From Fulvia fulva (lineage: Eukaryota > Ascomycota > Dothideomycetes > Mycosphaerellales > Mycosphaerellaceae), in contig NC_063018.1 in NCBI RefSeq assembly GCF_020509005.1, positions 434,001 to 498,000 of the forward strand: a stretch of DNA of 64,000 nt, read 5' to 3'. The position numbers and the translations under genes were made by a program. The notes under the pieces were generated by a model. The model saw only the letters and a program-made list of their open reading frames with translations. It did no database searches and was not told the origin of the DNA. The stretch's first letter is position 1. The number at the start of each line of letters is the position of its first letter. Shown one piece after another: positions 1 to 12,979 of the stretch.

Positions 1-361
1 ACTCGTATACTAGCCGTTAATAGCGGGAAACCTGTAAGATCTAGCTCGAGTATATACTTAAGTATCACCCTCTCTTCTAGCTCTATAAGCTTCTTTAAAT
101 TAGGCTCGTAGTCACCCCGAAGAGGTCGTCTATTCAATCGATACCCTAGTATAGTTCGAGCCGCGTCGTATACCTTTATAGCAAGTCGATTCGTAATTAT
201 CGCATCGCGTTTCGTAGCCTAGACAGCTAAGGTCAGTTTAGCCTCGTTTAAAGATAATATACGCTATAATAGTAGTTATATAGCTATATCTATAGAAGTA
301 GTATAGTTCTTAGTAAAAGTAGCCCGCTCGGTAGTATAGCCCGCTCGGTAGTAAAGCACGT
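1..361 (-). mobile_element. Fot1/pogo-like element, 5' part, cut by the window edge
   Basis: The last 60 bases carry the terminal inverted repeat seen in three other copies here, including the doubled GCCCGCTCGGTAGTA unit, and the element ends at ACGT followed by TA, the expected target dinucleotide. The inner sequence matches the 5' (N-terminal transposase) parts of the elements at 32236-33368 and 51482-52614. It is fully RIP-mutated and non-functional; the rest lies outside the window. Confidence 0.85.
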
Positions 362-901
362 TATATATAGTATATACTTACCTAAAACAAAAAGGTGTTA
401 CTACCTTTAGGTTATAACCTTTTGAAGTATAGAAAGTAAGATACCCTAAAGGTACCTTATTAACTTTCCAATACCGTTACTCTAGTTTAATCTATTAGAG
501 CCCCGTTATACCTTTTAGAGTATAAGCTCTATCGTAGATAGCCTAGTATATTATACTACTAACTAGTATCTTATACTCCCTATAGGCGGAGTAAGCTCTC
601 TTACCATTTACCGGAGTAAAATCACTTAGTATAGAGTAATTATTAGACATTTTAATAAAGCTAAGCGGACGATAATAATATGTTTAAAAGTATATAATAG
701 GACTAGAGGCTATACCTAGACTAAAGTTAGGACCTCTAATATTTACCGGTAAGTAAGATAATTATACGCTTAAGTAAAAGTCCGTATAACGGGACTATTA
801 CGTAAGCTATCTTACTAGTACTAGTTATATAATCTATACCTTATATTATAGGTAATAATAATAGTAGTAGTAGTAAGCTATAGGAGAATGAAGAATAGGT
901 A
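362..901. other. RIP-mutated stretch without a gene
   Basis: No coding region is recognisable. The composition is that of RIP-mutated DNA: positions 481-540 contain no CA or TG dinucleotide but at least ten TA. It separates the Fot1 end from the gypsy element that starts at 907 and may be older, unidentifiable repeat. Confidence 0.6.
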
Positions 902-906
902 TAAAG

Positions 907-1090
907 TGTAAGGGCGCGCGTATTATAGGGTCCGAACGAGATAGTTGTTGTTCTACGAAACTACGAAAGAGGAGCGCGAGGCGCGGCGAAGTTATAAAGC
1001 AAAGCCAAGCCGCGCTAACCCGATACGGAAGGTCCGCGGTTTAGCCGGGCCGACGTAGCTATAGTAGGGGGTCGCGGGCTACCCGTGATA
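907..1090 (-). repeat. 3' LTR of gypsy-1
   Basis: 184 bp, aligning end to end with 17427-17610 and with the solo LTR at 42266-42449. On the minus strand it starts TATCACGGG (RIP form of TGTCACGGG) and ends CCCTTACA, so it keeps the TG...CA pattern except for one RIP transition. Confidence 0.93.
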
Positions 1091-2381
1091 GTATCCCCCC
1101 TCCTAAAACACGCCTTAATCCTCTAAGCGTTATCTACCTTATAAGGCCACTTGCCTATCGAGCTCTATAATCGCGCGAACGCCTAATCATCCTCTAGTAC
1201 CCTATCGTTATCCGATAACATTGCATTCGCTCTATTAAGACTATCCTCGACCGGCTTCCTTCGAGAAATATGTTACCTAGTTAGCTAGCTTACCCTAGAC
1301 CTACGTCTGTCTTCGGCTAGTACTCGCGTATAATCCTTATAACCAAAGTTAGGTATCATTATAGGCTCTATAGGCTCTACTCGAGTATCGAACATATACG
1401 GAGTAGATTCTATTAGAGGTAAGGCTCGAGGCGACTCATTCGTAACGGTGTCTTTCGGAATAACCCTAATCGTGTTAAGCCCGAGCACCTTAGTAGCTAG
1501 TAGGGACTAGTTAGATAGAGCTACGAAGTCTATAGGCGTAGATAACTCCGGCCGGTTATAGTGAAAGTCTATAATAGCGGCGGCCGCGTGTTCAAGTATG
1601 TCCTCTATAGGTTACTAGGTCTTACTATCCTCCTCGTTCTAATATCTAGCCTATTTCACCTTATACTATATATCTACCTTGCGCTTATGCCCCTTCTTTA
1701 CCTTGCCTACCCGCTTACGGGTGTATATATTAAGGATCTTTCCTACCTCGTATATATACGTAGGTGCTACTACTATATCGGCTGCTATATTAGCCTCGGT
1801 AGTGTTAGGTTCGATAGTTATCGGTAGTAGCGGCGCTAGATGCTGCCCTTCAAGTAGTAGGAAATCGGGGTGGTCGGCTCGTTATAGTAGTAAGGTGTAG
1901 AAGCAGTTATTAAGTCCTACTAGAGCGTCTAATAGTTTTAGTCGATAAGAGAGTCTAGCCGGTATGACTTCCGTGATCTAGTAAGGGCCGGCATATTTCC
2001 TATCTAGCTTCTTAGATAGTCGACTCGTGCGGATGTTCTTAGTACTAAGATATACCTAATCACCTACCTTATAGTCTAGAGAAATGCTTCGGTAGCGGTT
2101 TGCTACTTCTACTTAGAGAGCTTGAAACATTTGTATATTCTCTTAAAGGTGCTTATAAAGCTCGCAAATTCGACGTATAAAGGTTTCTGCTGATCGCGTA
2201 TCTAGTCGCTAGAGAGTGGTCAGTCCTTCCTCCTTTCTAGCGTTCAGGTCAACTCGCTCTATAAACTTAGGGTTATAGCCTAAGGTAGCGTAGAACGGCG
2301 ACACACTAGTAGTCTCGGACAGGTGATTATTAATCGCGAACTAAGCAAGGCATAGCCATTCTACCTAGTCATCCTATGCCT
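1091..2381 (-). pseudogene. gypsy-1 pol, 3' end (integrase C-terminal region), RIP-mutated
   Basis: This is the distal pol region between the 3' LTR and the chimeric LINE inserted at 2396. It is contiguous with the integrase part resuming at 8253 once the insertion and its 14-bp target duplication are removed. Open stretches exist but are short and mostly lack ATG, because RIP removes TG. It lies where integrase and any C-terminal chromodomain should be, but I could not identify catalytic residues. Confidence 0.6.
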
Positions 2382-2559
2382 TATTGGTAAATATAGATAG
2401 ATAGATTTGTCATTCCCCTGTTCTAGGACCCTATCCGGCCTATATAGGTATATATCTATTGTTATGTACAAAGGGAAACCCGAATAGGTGAAAACCCTTC
2501 CCGCCCCCGACTACTCCTTATCTAGTTTAGCTTTCCCTCTAAACGTACGTAGTCTATGT

Positions 2560-5500
2560 CACTACCCCGTTAGCCCCCGCTCCTAGCCGGTCTCGTCGCG
2601 CTACGTCGTGTCCTCTCTTCCTACACTGTTCCTACTAGGCGGTACTGTTCTAGCCAGCCCTTCTCTAGTATCCAGTTCGTAATACGCCGTAGGTCCTTAG
2701 CGTTGTTAAGAAGTGCCCCAATCGTCCGGTTCCTCGCCTTTGCTATCCACTCCCCCCTTCCTAGCGACCACCTCGGATAGACGAGGAGTGCGTGCCGTAC
2801 GTTCTAGGAGCGATAGCCGTAGGGGCAGCTAGTATTCGTGTATCCTAGAACCTTCCTCTATAATAGGTACCCCTAGAGGCCGATGTGTTCGCTTCGTAGT
2901 TAGGTTGCTATGCTACTCTATACCCTCGTAAGGCGGTAGTAGATGAGCTTCGGGGGGTGCTTGACCGCGGATTTTGTAGCTAACTATTCCTTAGGTTGTC
3001 CCGCTAGCTAAGGGCGTCCACTATACCCTACAACCTAGTTGTTCCACCTCTCTTTCTATAGTTGCTCTATAAACGATTTCTTACCTTCCTATTATGTTAC
3101 TAGCTGTTCGTCCCTTGCCCGGTAGTTCGGCTCGTTTCCGGGTCGAATGCCCCTATACGCTAGTACTGATTCGCGGGCCCTTACGACTACACTAGCGATG
3201 ACCTTCTATACTAGGTACTGTGCCGACTTGCCTAAGTAGGAGGTCCGTAGTCCCTAGATGTATAGGTCGATCGGCGGTATAGCGGTCTCGTGCTTAAGCA
3301 TCCTCGTTAGTGTCGACTTATATACCCCGGTGACCTTCCTTAGGTATTAGTTTTGGATCTTTGCTAGCGGCGCGACGAGTCCCTTCGATAGGCAGGCCCT
3401 CTCGCCTAAGGACCACACTTGGCTACTATAGGTAAGGACTGGCCGTATAATAGCCGTATATAGAAGTCGTGACTGCCGGAAGTCCGCCCCCTATATAGAC
3501 GTAGTGAGCCTCTAGTATAATGCTATATTCTGTTCAGCTTTCCGTAATATTGCCTATACGTACTTCCTCTACCGTAGCGCCGGGTCCACCTATAGTCCGA
3601 GGATCCTAAGCTGATTTACCGGGTTAGTCGTGTGCCCCTATATCTGGATAGAAGCTTGCATATTGTGGAACCGTGGCCGGCGCGTAAAGTGTATCAGATT
3701 GTACTTTTCTAGGGCAAACCGAGCCCCGTGCCTCCTAGCCTAGTCCTCGCAGATCTTGTGCTTCTCTTCTAGTAGCCTACAGTTCTCCTTAGTCGAGGAA
3801 GACTACGCTAGGATGTTTATGTCGTCTACGAAGCCGCTCGTAGCGGTGTTCTGGGATTCTAGGGCTGGGAGTAGCGTCGCTATAAAGAAGAGGAACAGAA
3901 TAGGTGCTAGCGTTAAGCCTTGCGGGATTCTAGTATAGACTACTTAAAATAGGCTTCTGTACTAGCCGACTAGGATCGACGTACTACGGTTTTGGAGGTA
4001 GGACCGTACGAAGTTAACAAGCCACTCAGGGAGTCCTTTCGACCTTAGGATATAGAGTAGCCGCGGGTATAATACGTAGTCGAAGGCTCCCGATATATCT
4101 AGGCTAAGTAAGGAAGCCACCTTGTCCCTATTCTTATACTAGATAGCCTTTACCTAAGAGGTAATAAGTTCTATCGCGGATAGCGTCGATCGCTATAGGC
4201 GCGTACCTATCTAGGTATCCGGGAGTAGGGAGTGTTCCTCTACCGCCTCGGAGAGTCTCGTTATAACTAGCTTCTTAAGCGCCTTCCTAAGAGTGTTAAG
4301 GAGCGCAATTGGGCGGTACGACTTCACCTACGTATAGTCTTCCTTCTGCGGCTTACGTAGGACCACTGTCGTCGATTGTTTAAAAGCTATCGGGTGGTAC
4401 CCGGTCTGTAGGTAGGCGTTAAAGATCGCTACAACTGCTAGGGCTAGTTGATCTCTACACTTCTTTAGTAGCTCGTTTGGGATCCTATCCGGCCCCGGGG
4501 CTTTCTTCGCCGGCAACTTCCTTAGCACAGCGGCAACTTCTCCCTCGGACACCTCCTATTGGACCGCGATGCTAGGGGCTAGGGGAGTAGAGCTGTTTAT
4601 GTCGCTTAGATCAGCCTCGACTAGGGGCGGGAAGAACTTGCTAGCCAGTAGACGCGCCTTGGCCTCGGGGTCGCTAACCGGGCCACTAGGCGATTGTAGC
4701 GCTGGGATAGAGAAGGAGGGGCCCTATATAGGGTCCTGTTGGGCCCATTTCGCTAGCTTCTATATCCTCTCTAGCTTGCCGGCGATTTCTTCCACTATAG
4801 CCCTCTAGCCGACTACTTTCTCCCTTCGTATTATAGCTTTCTTCTGTTGGCATGCCTCCCTGTATACGTTCTAGGCCTCCTCGCTATAGCTGCTCGTCCA
4901 CACCCGGCGGGCTCTCCTTGCTTCTCTTACTACCGTAGTGCACTCCGGCGTCTAGTATAGTTTGGACCATGTCGTTAGTTAGGCAAGCGGAACGTGAAGT
5001 GAGGTCGCTTTTCTTATTTCGTCTGTCAACCCCTAGACTGCTTCGTCTATCTCGTCTTTACTGTTATATTGCTGCTGCGCGATCTAGACTAGCCTCTTAG
5101 AGTCATCGAGGTACGCCTAGATGTTAGCCTAGTGGGCCTTTCCCCAGTTTGGCTTAGGGGTTCCCGCTAGTATACGTTATATCTATATCGTAATAGAGGT
5201 CCTAACTAGTATATAGTCTAACGACGCCTCGAGTTTATGTTCGATCCTATAGTAGGTTACCGTGTAGTAGTGGCTATCTAAGATCTAGGAGAGGTCGATC
5301 GTGCCTTAGAGTCCCCCTCTCTTCTAGGTGCCCAGGTCCTTCGGGGTATTGAGGGCAATTACGTTGCTCGCTATCAAGTCGAGTACTTCGTCGGCTATAG
5401 GGTGCGGCTACATAAGGCTTTCCTAGGAAGGGTGGTATATGTTAAAGTCTCCTACTACGATGTGGCACCCTTGTCTCTTAAGCGCACTGTCTAGGTGTCT

Positions 5501-5881
5501 GCAGACCCCTAGGTCGCGGCTAGACCTCGAGGCTAGCGGTTGCATATATAGGTTGTGTATCCAGGTGCTACCCACGTAGAGGGAGGTAATATCGCCCCCG
5601 CCTTCTTCGTCTACGTAGTACACTACCTCCCAGTTAGATTCTAGTATGTCCTTGCTAATATAGAAGCACGTACGGGGTCTGCCGTCGCCTCGTAGGCATG
5701 TCGTGTAGCCTAGTGACTTACAGGTCGTTAGTCTCTTATAGTGCGGGTTAATCTATAGCTCCTGGATTGTAAGGACGTAGTAGACGCGCGGGTCCGCCTC
5801 GTGTAGGAAATGGTTCTGGACTATATCCTTGCTATAGTTGACGTTATACTAGATGATACTAAGCGTGTCGAGGCTAGTCAT
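2560..5881 (-). pseudogene. LINE A ORF2 (endonuclease-reverse transcriptase), decayed
   Basis: Starting at an ATG at 5881 the minus strand reads MTSLDTLSII, matching the start of the intact LINE ORF2 at 30095. The endonuclease motif VVGDFNIYHPS lies near 5430, the RT segment KKAPGPDRIPNELL near 4490, RKPQKEDYT near 4335, and the palm segment LLSLDISGAFDY near 4090. In-frame stops, mostly TAG where the intact relative has Gln or Trp, interrupt it, fewer than in the LINE B copies. Its product would be the APE-type endonuclease/RT that primes at the nicked target. It cannot make a full protein. The end coordinate is approximate. Confidence 0.85.
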
Positions 5882-5889
5882 CGGCATCG

Positions 5890-7161
5890 ACAATCATTTC
5901 CTCTATATCGTCCTGTGTCCTACTGCCCTGTACGTCCTAGTCTACGCCTATCGGCTATATACTAAAGGGGAGCCGGGCCTAGTTAGATTCCCTCGCCGTA
6001 GCTAGTAGAGCACGTGGCCTCCCGTACGCCCTAGGTTACGTATCCTTTACATCGTTCTCGGCCCTAGGGCGCTTATACCCGACCGCCGCTAGTTAGTTCC
6101 GGTGTAGGCTAGCCTTACGGTCGCCGTAGAATCTTAGGGCGACGGTTCTGTTTGTGATTGCCTTGTTTTTCGCTAGTTTCCGCTATAGGCATTCCGCACT
6201 ATACGATAGGTAGTGCCCCGGACAGTTCGCGTACCGTCTCGTAGTCGATATACAGTCCCTAGACATATAGTCTCCTACACAGTTCGAGCAGGCCTACTTG
6301 TTTATACACGTATAGGTTTGGTGTCTATACTGTTGGCATTTAAAGCATTAGAGGACACGAAAGGATAAGGAGTGCTTTTCTACTGTCTTGAGGCTATATT
6401 GCCAGACTAGGCCTTGTTCTATCGCTAGATCCGCCGCTTTCGCGTCTTATAGCTATACTATTAGCGCCGAGGCCTTCTTGCCTTCTGGCCATTTCCTATA
6501 GAGCTAAGTCGCCTTCTGGATTGGAGAGTTAAGAGTGACCGGGTTGTCCTCTTAGAGAGCGCGTAGGTGACCCTAGTTGGTTAGGTCAAACTCCTTAGGT
6601 ATGTCGTGGACTAGGATCGTGAATTGTTTCGTTAAGACCTTCGCTAATACCGCAACCTTAGATGCCTACTATAGCTGTGCCTCTAGGTGCCTCCTAGCAG
6701 TAGCAGAGCTAGTATAGATCTATAGAGTGCCGTTAGACTGTTAGTTCACTACGACCACCCCTAGTTGGTTGATTCGTTAGGCGAGCTCCTTGTTCGATAG
6801 CTTCGTAACTTCGGCCTAGTCTTCCTTTGCTATAATGCGGATCGTAACTGTATCGTGCGTTAGGCGGGGGCCTAGTATCGATACCGCGACCGATGCCTAG
6901 CTATAGGGGTGTTAATTCCGGGTGGCCTTGCTAATCGCCTAGGACGTCGTCCTCATTTCTTGTTGCCCTCGGTGATACGACAGTACAAGCGCCGTGCGTA
7001 GCTAAGTGATCATTACCTATAGAGACCGGTAAGGGAGCTGATCGTTAGTTTCTATACTTTTTACGTCCTCTATAAGTTGCTACTAGTTGTCTTAGGGGGG
7101 CTTCGCCTATAGGGCCGTAGGCGCCGTTAGTGCCGTAGCCTAGGCTACTATTACCTAGGAC
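5890..7161 (-). pseudogene. LINE A ORF1 (gag-like, zinc-knuckle) remnant
   Basis: This segment lies upstream of LINE A ORF2 on the same strand, where the intact LINE has its nucleic-acid-binding ORF1. Around 6270-6350 the spacing and sequence follow the intact family's zinc knuckles. The reading frame is broken and the extreme 5' end is replaced by the 1077-bp module at 7162, so the LINE 5' UTR and perhaps the first codons were lost when the chimera formed. Confidence 0.65.
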
Positions 7162-8238
7162 AAGGAAGGAATCGTATTTAGCAAGCTAGCTACGAGATAA
7201 GGTGACAAGTCTTAACCGCGCTTTCCTACTCATCTAGCACCACCGTGTAGCCTCGTTTCGAGAGGTTAGCCCGGAGCAAAAGCTTCCCTCTACGCCCTCC
7301 CTCCCTATTTGCTCCTTAAGCCAATATCTACCTCTATAGGCCTAAGCCCTTTAGTGCTCTCTATTGACCGACATGCGCATCCGTCCTCTCGGGCTGTATA
7401 GACAGTATTAGCCGTCGCTACTAGTGTACACTACGCCCTAGGTTTTGACGCCCTTCGCGTTACCGTAGCCTATCTCTAGAAAGCGGCCGTCTATGCCTCG
7501 TAGGTTTGCTCGGGGCATACACCACGCCGGGCAGCGTACTCCTTACGTTTCTACCTACTAACCAATATGAAGTTCCTTATCACCCTGCCCTCGATCCTCC
7601 TAGATTATAGAACTAATCCACTTGTATTATACGTCTTTTCCCCGTCCTAATAGCCGTCTTTTCCTTGCTCAGGCTATCGTCTTTTCCTCGTCACAATCTA
7701 CTATGTTAGACTAGGTGCGTTGTGTAGCGGGATAGGCAGTGCCTTAGGCAAAACCCTCGTTTCTATACCGGGTGTTCAATAGGCCCTTATAGGCTTCGTC
7801 GCGTGTCTACCTACCCACCGTATTGCCCGCTAGCAAACACTAGATTGTTTCGTAGTCCGCTCGACGCCGTTATATAGTCCGCTCAGTTGTTGTTCTATAG
7901 TCCGCTCGTCTAATGTTCGTCGCTTAGCCCGCTCGGTTTGCGGTCTCCGGAGGTGAAAATTCTGCACTTATACTAGAGGTGTCCTGTCGAGCGTATAGGC
8001 CACGGTTCCGCGCCCTTCTTACACGTAGAAAGAAGAGGGACTCGCTCCCGACACGAGTACACGCTCGTCGGATAGTTTTCATACCCGTTTTGCTAGTAGT
8101 CCTCTGTTCGCCGCGGCTTCGCCTACGCTACGCGCCCGTCGCGCCCACGACGCTCTAGCGTAAGAATACTTGGCTCTCTCGTAGCTAGACGAGAGGTTCG
8201 TAGCCGACACTACGTACAGGTGATTCTCGTCGTCGACC
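7162..8238 (-). repeat. 1077-bp chimeric module, copy 1
   Basis: Exactly 1077 bp, the same length as copies 2-5, from GGTCGACGACG (minus-strand start at 8238) to CCTTCCTT (7162). It sits directly 5' of LINE A in the same orientation. Compared with copies 2, 3 and 5 it keeps more CA and TG, so it is only lightly RIP-mutated. No protein or RNA family was recognised. Confidence 0.93.
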
Positions 8239-8252
8239 TATTAGTGAATATA

Positions 8253-11200
8253 CGAAGATACTGTTCTATCGCCTAGTTAGTACGTTCTGACTATCTATTA
8301 GTTTCTAGGTGATACGAAGAACTTAGCTTGCGATTTGTACGGAGCATCTTATAGTGTTTCTTCTAGAAGGTAGCAACCTACTACTTACTCCGGTCTAATA
8401 TAATAGTGTTAGGAAACCCGCGCCGACAGAATATATGTTTAAGGAAAAGCCTTGCCGCATTCTATACTATCATTACGCCAATAGGAATCAGCTCGACTTC
8501 CTTAGTAAGCCTATTAGTAACGGTTATAATGTTATTATAGACTATACCGTTAAGAGTACTATCTAGGAGTCCGATAACGAAGTCGACTACAATATGTTTC
8601 TAAGGCCGATCTAGAACAGGAAGTGGCTATAATAATCCTAGTGGCTAGGAGTATAGAGATTTTGTTATACGGTAGGTACGGCAATTCGCGGTGTATCTAC
8701 GTACAGATCTCGCTAATCTAGGCTAGTAGAATTTACGTACTACGAGTTTATAAGTACGAGCTCGTCCTAGATAGCCTACTACTAGAGCGTTATAGTTTAT
8801 CTTGATTATCCTAGTCTATAAGGCTTGGTTATTTAGTACCTATAAGCTCTAGCCGTCGTATTGATTTCGAACATATAGTAGGTCGCTATCCACTTTATAG
8901 TATACTAGGTGAATCTTCGCTCTCTATAGTAGTGTAGGAGTACGGTCTTTCTATAGGTCCTTAATCGCGGTCTTAAGCTCGTTATCGGTTACGTACGCCG
9001 TCGAAATTCGATACTCGAGTTCGGCTTCCCGTTAACTTTTACGCGTCGCCGGTTGTTTAGTAGGCGCATCTCGTTCTATAGGCATAAACTCTTTAGCTTT
9101 AGGGTCTAGCTATACTAGTTCCTCTTCTTCCGGCGTATCTTCTACTATTGCCTATAGTAAGGCGATCTTAAGGAATCGCTTAGGAGGTAGTAATGTCTGA
9201 TACTAATGCTAGTTCCGAGGGTCGTTCACCCCCTACGGAAGGTCCTAGCTACGTCTCGTTAGGCTGTCTAGCTTTATACCTTGAAGTCCTAGACGGTATA
9301 TTATCTTAAAGTTAAACTGTAATAAGAACTTAGCCTAACGCGCTTGTCGCCGATTTAGCTACTTTGTCTTTATAAAGTATTCTAGGTTCTTATAGTCGGT
9401 ATAAATCTTGACTAGCTATAAGTCCTTATTATCTACTTCGTAGGCGAGCTCGGGTCTCTATTCCTTAAAAGCCTTGATAATAGCTAATAGTTCCTTATTA
9501 TAGATTTTATAATTACACTCCTATAGACTCAACTTCTTCGAGTAGAAGGCTATAGGATGTAGTACACCCTTCTCGTCATACTACGAAAGCACGCCGGCGT
9601 TCATAAAATCTGAAGAATCTGTCTCTACTACCGTTTCCCTACCTAGCACATAATGTACGAGTATGCCGGCTTTACTAAACGTAGCTTTCAAATTGTTAAA
9701 GGCTCGTTAGCAATCTAGTGACTATTGAATCCTTCTGTTCTTATGATTACTTAGTCCGTCCGACTTGGTCAGGTTTGTAAGAGGAGTAGCTATACGCGAA
9801 AATGCTTCGATAAACCGCCTATAGAAGTTGGCAAATCTAAGGAAGGCCTAGACATCCTTCAGGTTCTTAGGAGCTTCCTATATCTAAATACATTCGAGTT
9901 TCTCGGGGTCTATCTCGATGCCGTTAGGAGTTATAATTAGCCTAAGATACCTCACCTTCTGTTAGTAGAATTCGCTTTTGTCGATGTCTACTATAAGTCC
10001 TATATCGCGTAGCTTAGTAAGAACCTTCCGTACGTGTTCAATATGCTCCTCTAAGGTGTTACTGAAGATAAGTACGTTATCTAGGTAGGCCGATATAAAG
10101 TCGTCTAGGTGTTCTTATAAGACCTTATTAATGTATAATTAGAACGATACTAGTCCGTTATATAAGCCGAATGGCAGCACTAGACACTCGTAGATGCCGT
10201 ATCGTGTCGTAAACGCCGTTAACTACTCGTGCCCTTTAGCTATCCGTAACTTGTTAAAGGCTACTATAATGTCTAGCTTCGTAAAGTACTTCTGACCGTA
10301 TATACGGTTAAGCGTCTCTTATATTAAGGGAATCGGATACCGGTTCTTAATAGTGATCGTATTCAATCCTCTATAGTCGATATAAACACGTAGCCTACCT
10401 CTAGGCTTACGTACTACTAGCACTAGTGTAGGAGACTAGCTCGTCTTTTGCCCTACTTTCCGTACCTTCCCTTTAGATGTTTACTCGTCTAGCCATTTCT
10501 TGACTACCTCGTTCTCCTTCTTAGCTAGGCCGTAGGGCTTGCGGTATAGTAGCTCTTATAGACTATTAGGCTTAATATAAATCTCATAATCTACGCCTAG
10601 TCGGTAAGGTAGGAGTCCTTTATAATCCTTAGCTAAGAAAGCGTCCGTAATATCGTAGTATATCGGCGGCAACTTCTCCTTCGGGTTGTGATTGAACTAC
10701 TTGTTTAAGAATTGGTCCAGATCATTAGTAGCTATTATACTTAGCTTAAGCTCTCCGTCGTCGCTCTTACGCCTAGTAGGTATAATATAGAAGCACTTAG
10801 CCCTAGGCCGGTGCGCGTATATTCCCTACGCGCGTTAAGAAACGCCCTAGTAGTCTACTTCTTCATCGTCTATGTCTTCTAGGTCATATAATGAGACGTT
10901 CAGCTCCGCCCCTCCTACTATAAAGCTCGCTACTTCTCTAGTAAAGGGCTCTAGTCCGTACCGTACTAGTGCCTACTTCTTCTTCTCGCGATAGTTTAGG
11001 GATTATACTATTGTCGATGTCTTATTCTGTAGATAGTGACCAAAGTAGTAATCCGATCTAAATGCCACCTCGCCTGTCTCCTAGAAGATGTTTAGGTTGT
11101 ACGCTATAAGCCACGGTAGGCTAAAGACGATATTATATTCGAGGTCGGTAACGTAGTATAACATTTGCTCGTAATAATCGCCGATAACTACGTCTATAAG

Positions 11201-11300
11201 GGCCGCGTATATAATCTACCGTGTAGTAGCCGTTCTATCTCCTAGTATTAGTCGTCGGCTTTACGTCAAAGGGATCAGGGGTATTGTGTATTTACTTATG
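8253..11300 (-). pseudogene. gypsy-1 pol: protease, reverse transcriptase, RNase H, integrase start
   Basis: Minus-strand translation with RIP stops gives RT sequence near 10380-10400 ([10 protein letters not shown], the conserved LR-x-DYR block), the RT/connection motif [12 protein letters not shown] near 9830, and RNase H ETDSSDFMNAGVLS then HPIAFYSKKLSL near 9520-9620. This order is diagnostic of Ty3/gypsy. Upstream (10900-11300) corresponds to the protease region and 8253-8900 to the start of integrase, interrupted at 8239 by the chimeric LINE. Many stops make it non-functional. Confidence 0.85.
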
Positions 11301-12785
11301 AATTTCTAGTTAAGAAAGAGAGAGGTAGAAGTAGAATCTATAAGGCCTCGAGCCTTTCTATATTATATCATTACGGGTAATAATAAATAAGGGTATATAG
11401 CTAGCTGTTGTTTATCTAGTACGTATACCGATATCTTAAGCTCCTTACTATAGTCTGTTACCGTCTCTTGCATTCCGTGTCTCTCAATCTTATACTCTTT
11501 CTGTCCTAGGAAGTTCGGGTAACCGCTATCTACTACGCTTAGGTAGCGGTCGTGCCATTTCCCTACTACGGATCGGCGGCTAGGGAACTAAGGTTCGCGT
11601 TTAGATTCGGCGTAGTATTACGTAGACGCGGTAGGCGATAGTCGCTATCGTACCTATATATTAGGCATTTAGGGTTTGTCGATACGTAAGAACCTATACG
11701 GTAGCGGTAGTACTTACCCTACTTCTTAAGGTCTTCGCGCTACTTACGGTTAAGCGTAGGTAGGTTCTATAGATATGTCGGCAGATCCTCCTTCTTCTTA
11801 GTACTAGCGTACTATAGTAGGCGCTATACTAAGGCACCTACTATACCGGTAGCGGTACTAGTAACTACGTTACCGTTATTCTAGTTATTCTAGCCGCCAT
11901 TACCGTTCGAGTTACTATTACTACGGGGGCGCTCCTTCTACGGGTATAGTCGATCTGTCTCGTAGAAGCTCTCGTCTAGTACGGTATACTCCTCGATAAC
12001 GTCTTATATACTGTCTAGGCGGCGGTCGACTTCGCGGTCGCCGAAGGTCTTAATAAAGTACTTACGGTTTAGTCGGTTACGGAATAGTATAAGCTCGGTC
12101 TTATCGGTCTATAATATCTAGGCGCGTAACTTCGAGTAGCGTGTATAGAAGGCTATAAAGGTTTCGCCTTGTTCTTACTTATAGGTAGCAATATTAACTA
12201 TAGCCTTAGTTCCTTTATTACGTATACTATATTAGCGTATTATCTAATCTAATAACTCTTCTCTAGTCTTGAACTCGTTAAAGGACTACTGTCTAGGCAT
12301 AGGGATCCTCGGCTTAATGCTTCGCTAAGGATCACCTTACGTCTACCTATATACGAAGCGTAGACTATCTACCTTAGTACGGAAGGTTACTATAGTTAGC
12401 TTTAGGAGAACACTACTATACTAGCTGTCGAAATTAGGGTTATTATCGTTCTTAAAGTACTTAGGGTTAGGCATACCCTTACCGATCTCTATACCGCGAG
12501 TAAGGGTACGGTTAATAGTGAAGAGACGTTCTAGAAGGTCAACTAGTAGTGTCTAGGTACGGGTATTACGCATTCTCGAGTCACGACTATTATTAGGTCC
12601 TAGTCGCGGACGGTCGTTATCACGTCCTCGGCTATTATTACTACGGTTATAGTCGTCTCTATCGTCATTACCACTACCGCTACCGCTACCTCTACTAGTA
12701 GCTTCGCGATATCTACGTAATAGCTACTCGAGTAAGGCCTCGCGTAGGCGGAAACGAGAGGGTCAGCGGCCTAAGCGGCCCCTGC
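11301..12785 (-). pseudogene. gypsy-1 gag, C-terminal part, RIP-mutated
   Basis: The minus strand reads a low-complexity Arg/Ser/Gly/Asn-rich stretch near 12560-12720, then a gag-like segment with KGMPNPKYF near 12470. It is continuous with 16432-17426 once the LINE B chimera at 12800-16417 and its target duplication are removed. Stops are of RIP type. It would have encoded the capsid polyprotein. Confidence 0.65.
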
Positions 12786-12979
12786 CTCCGTTCTATATAG
12801 ATAGATAGATATTTCATTAAGCTGTTATAGTGCCCTTTGGCCTATACAGCTATACTATCTTGTTTTCGTATATATAGAGGGGAAACCGTATTAGTAAAAA
12901 CCCCTCCTCCTTCCCGCCTGTCTTTTCCTCCTAGTTGTTATCTTAATTTTCCCTTATTAGGGGTACGCTAGTGTTATAG

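Larger units (their letters stand above)
2396..8238 (-). mobile_element. Chimeric retroelement 1: 1077-bp module + near full-length LINE A
   Basis: The unit is flanked by TATTGGTAAATATA (2382-2395) and TATTAGTGAATATA (8239-8252), a 14-bp target duplication differing at two G/A sites, as RIP would produce. On the minus strand it begins with the module (8238 to 7162), continues as LINE A through ORF1 and ORF2, and ends in a (TATC)n tail. The duplication encloses both parts, so they were inserted together, into the integrase region of gypsy-1. It is the longest chimera in the window (5843 bp). Confidence 0.9.

Noticed and set aside
1561..1900. Short open frames in gypsy-1 near the 3' LTR
   Set aside because: No ATG start or overlapping, on the wrong strand for the element, and repetitive in composition; RIP DNA gives such chance frames.
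12660..12700. Triplet-like repeats in gypsy-1 gag as a microsatellite or CRISPR-like array
   Set aside because: They encode a Gly/Ser-rich gag linker on the minus strand; there are no spacers and no fixed repeat length.
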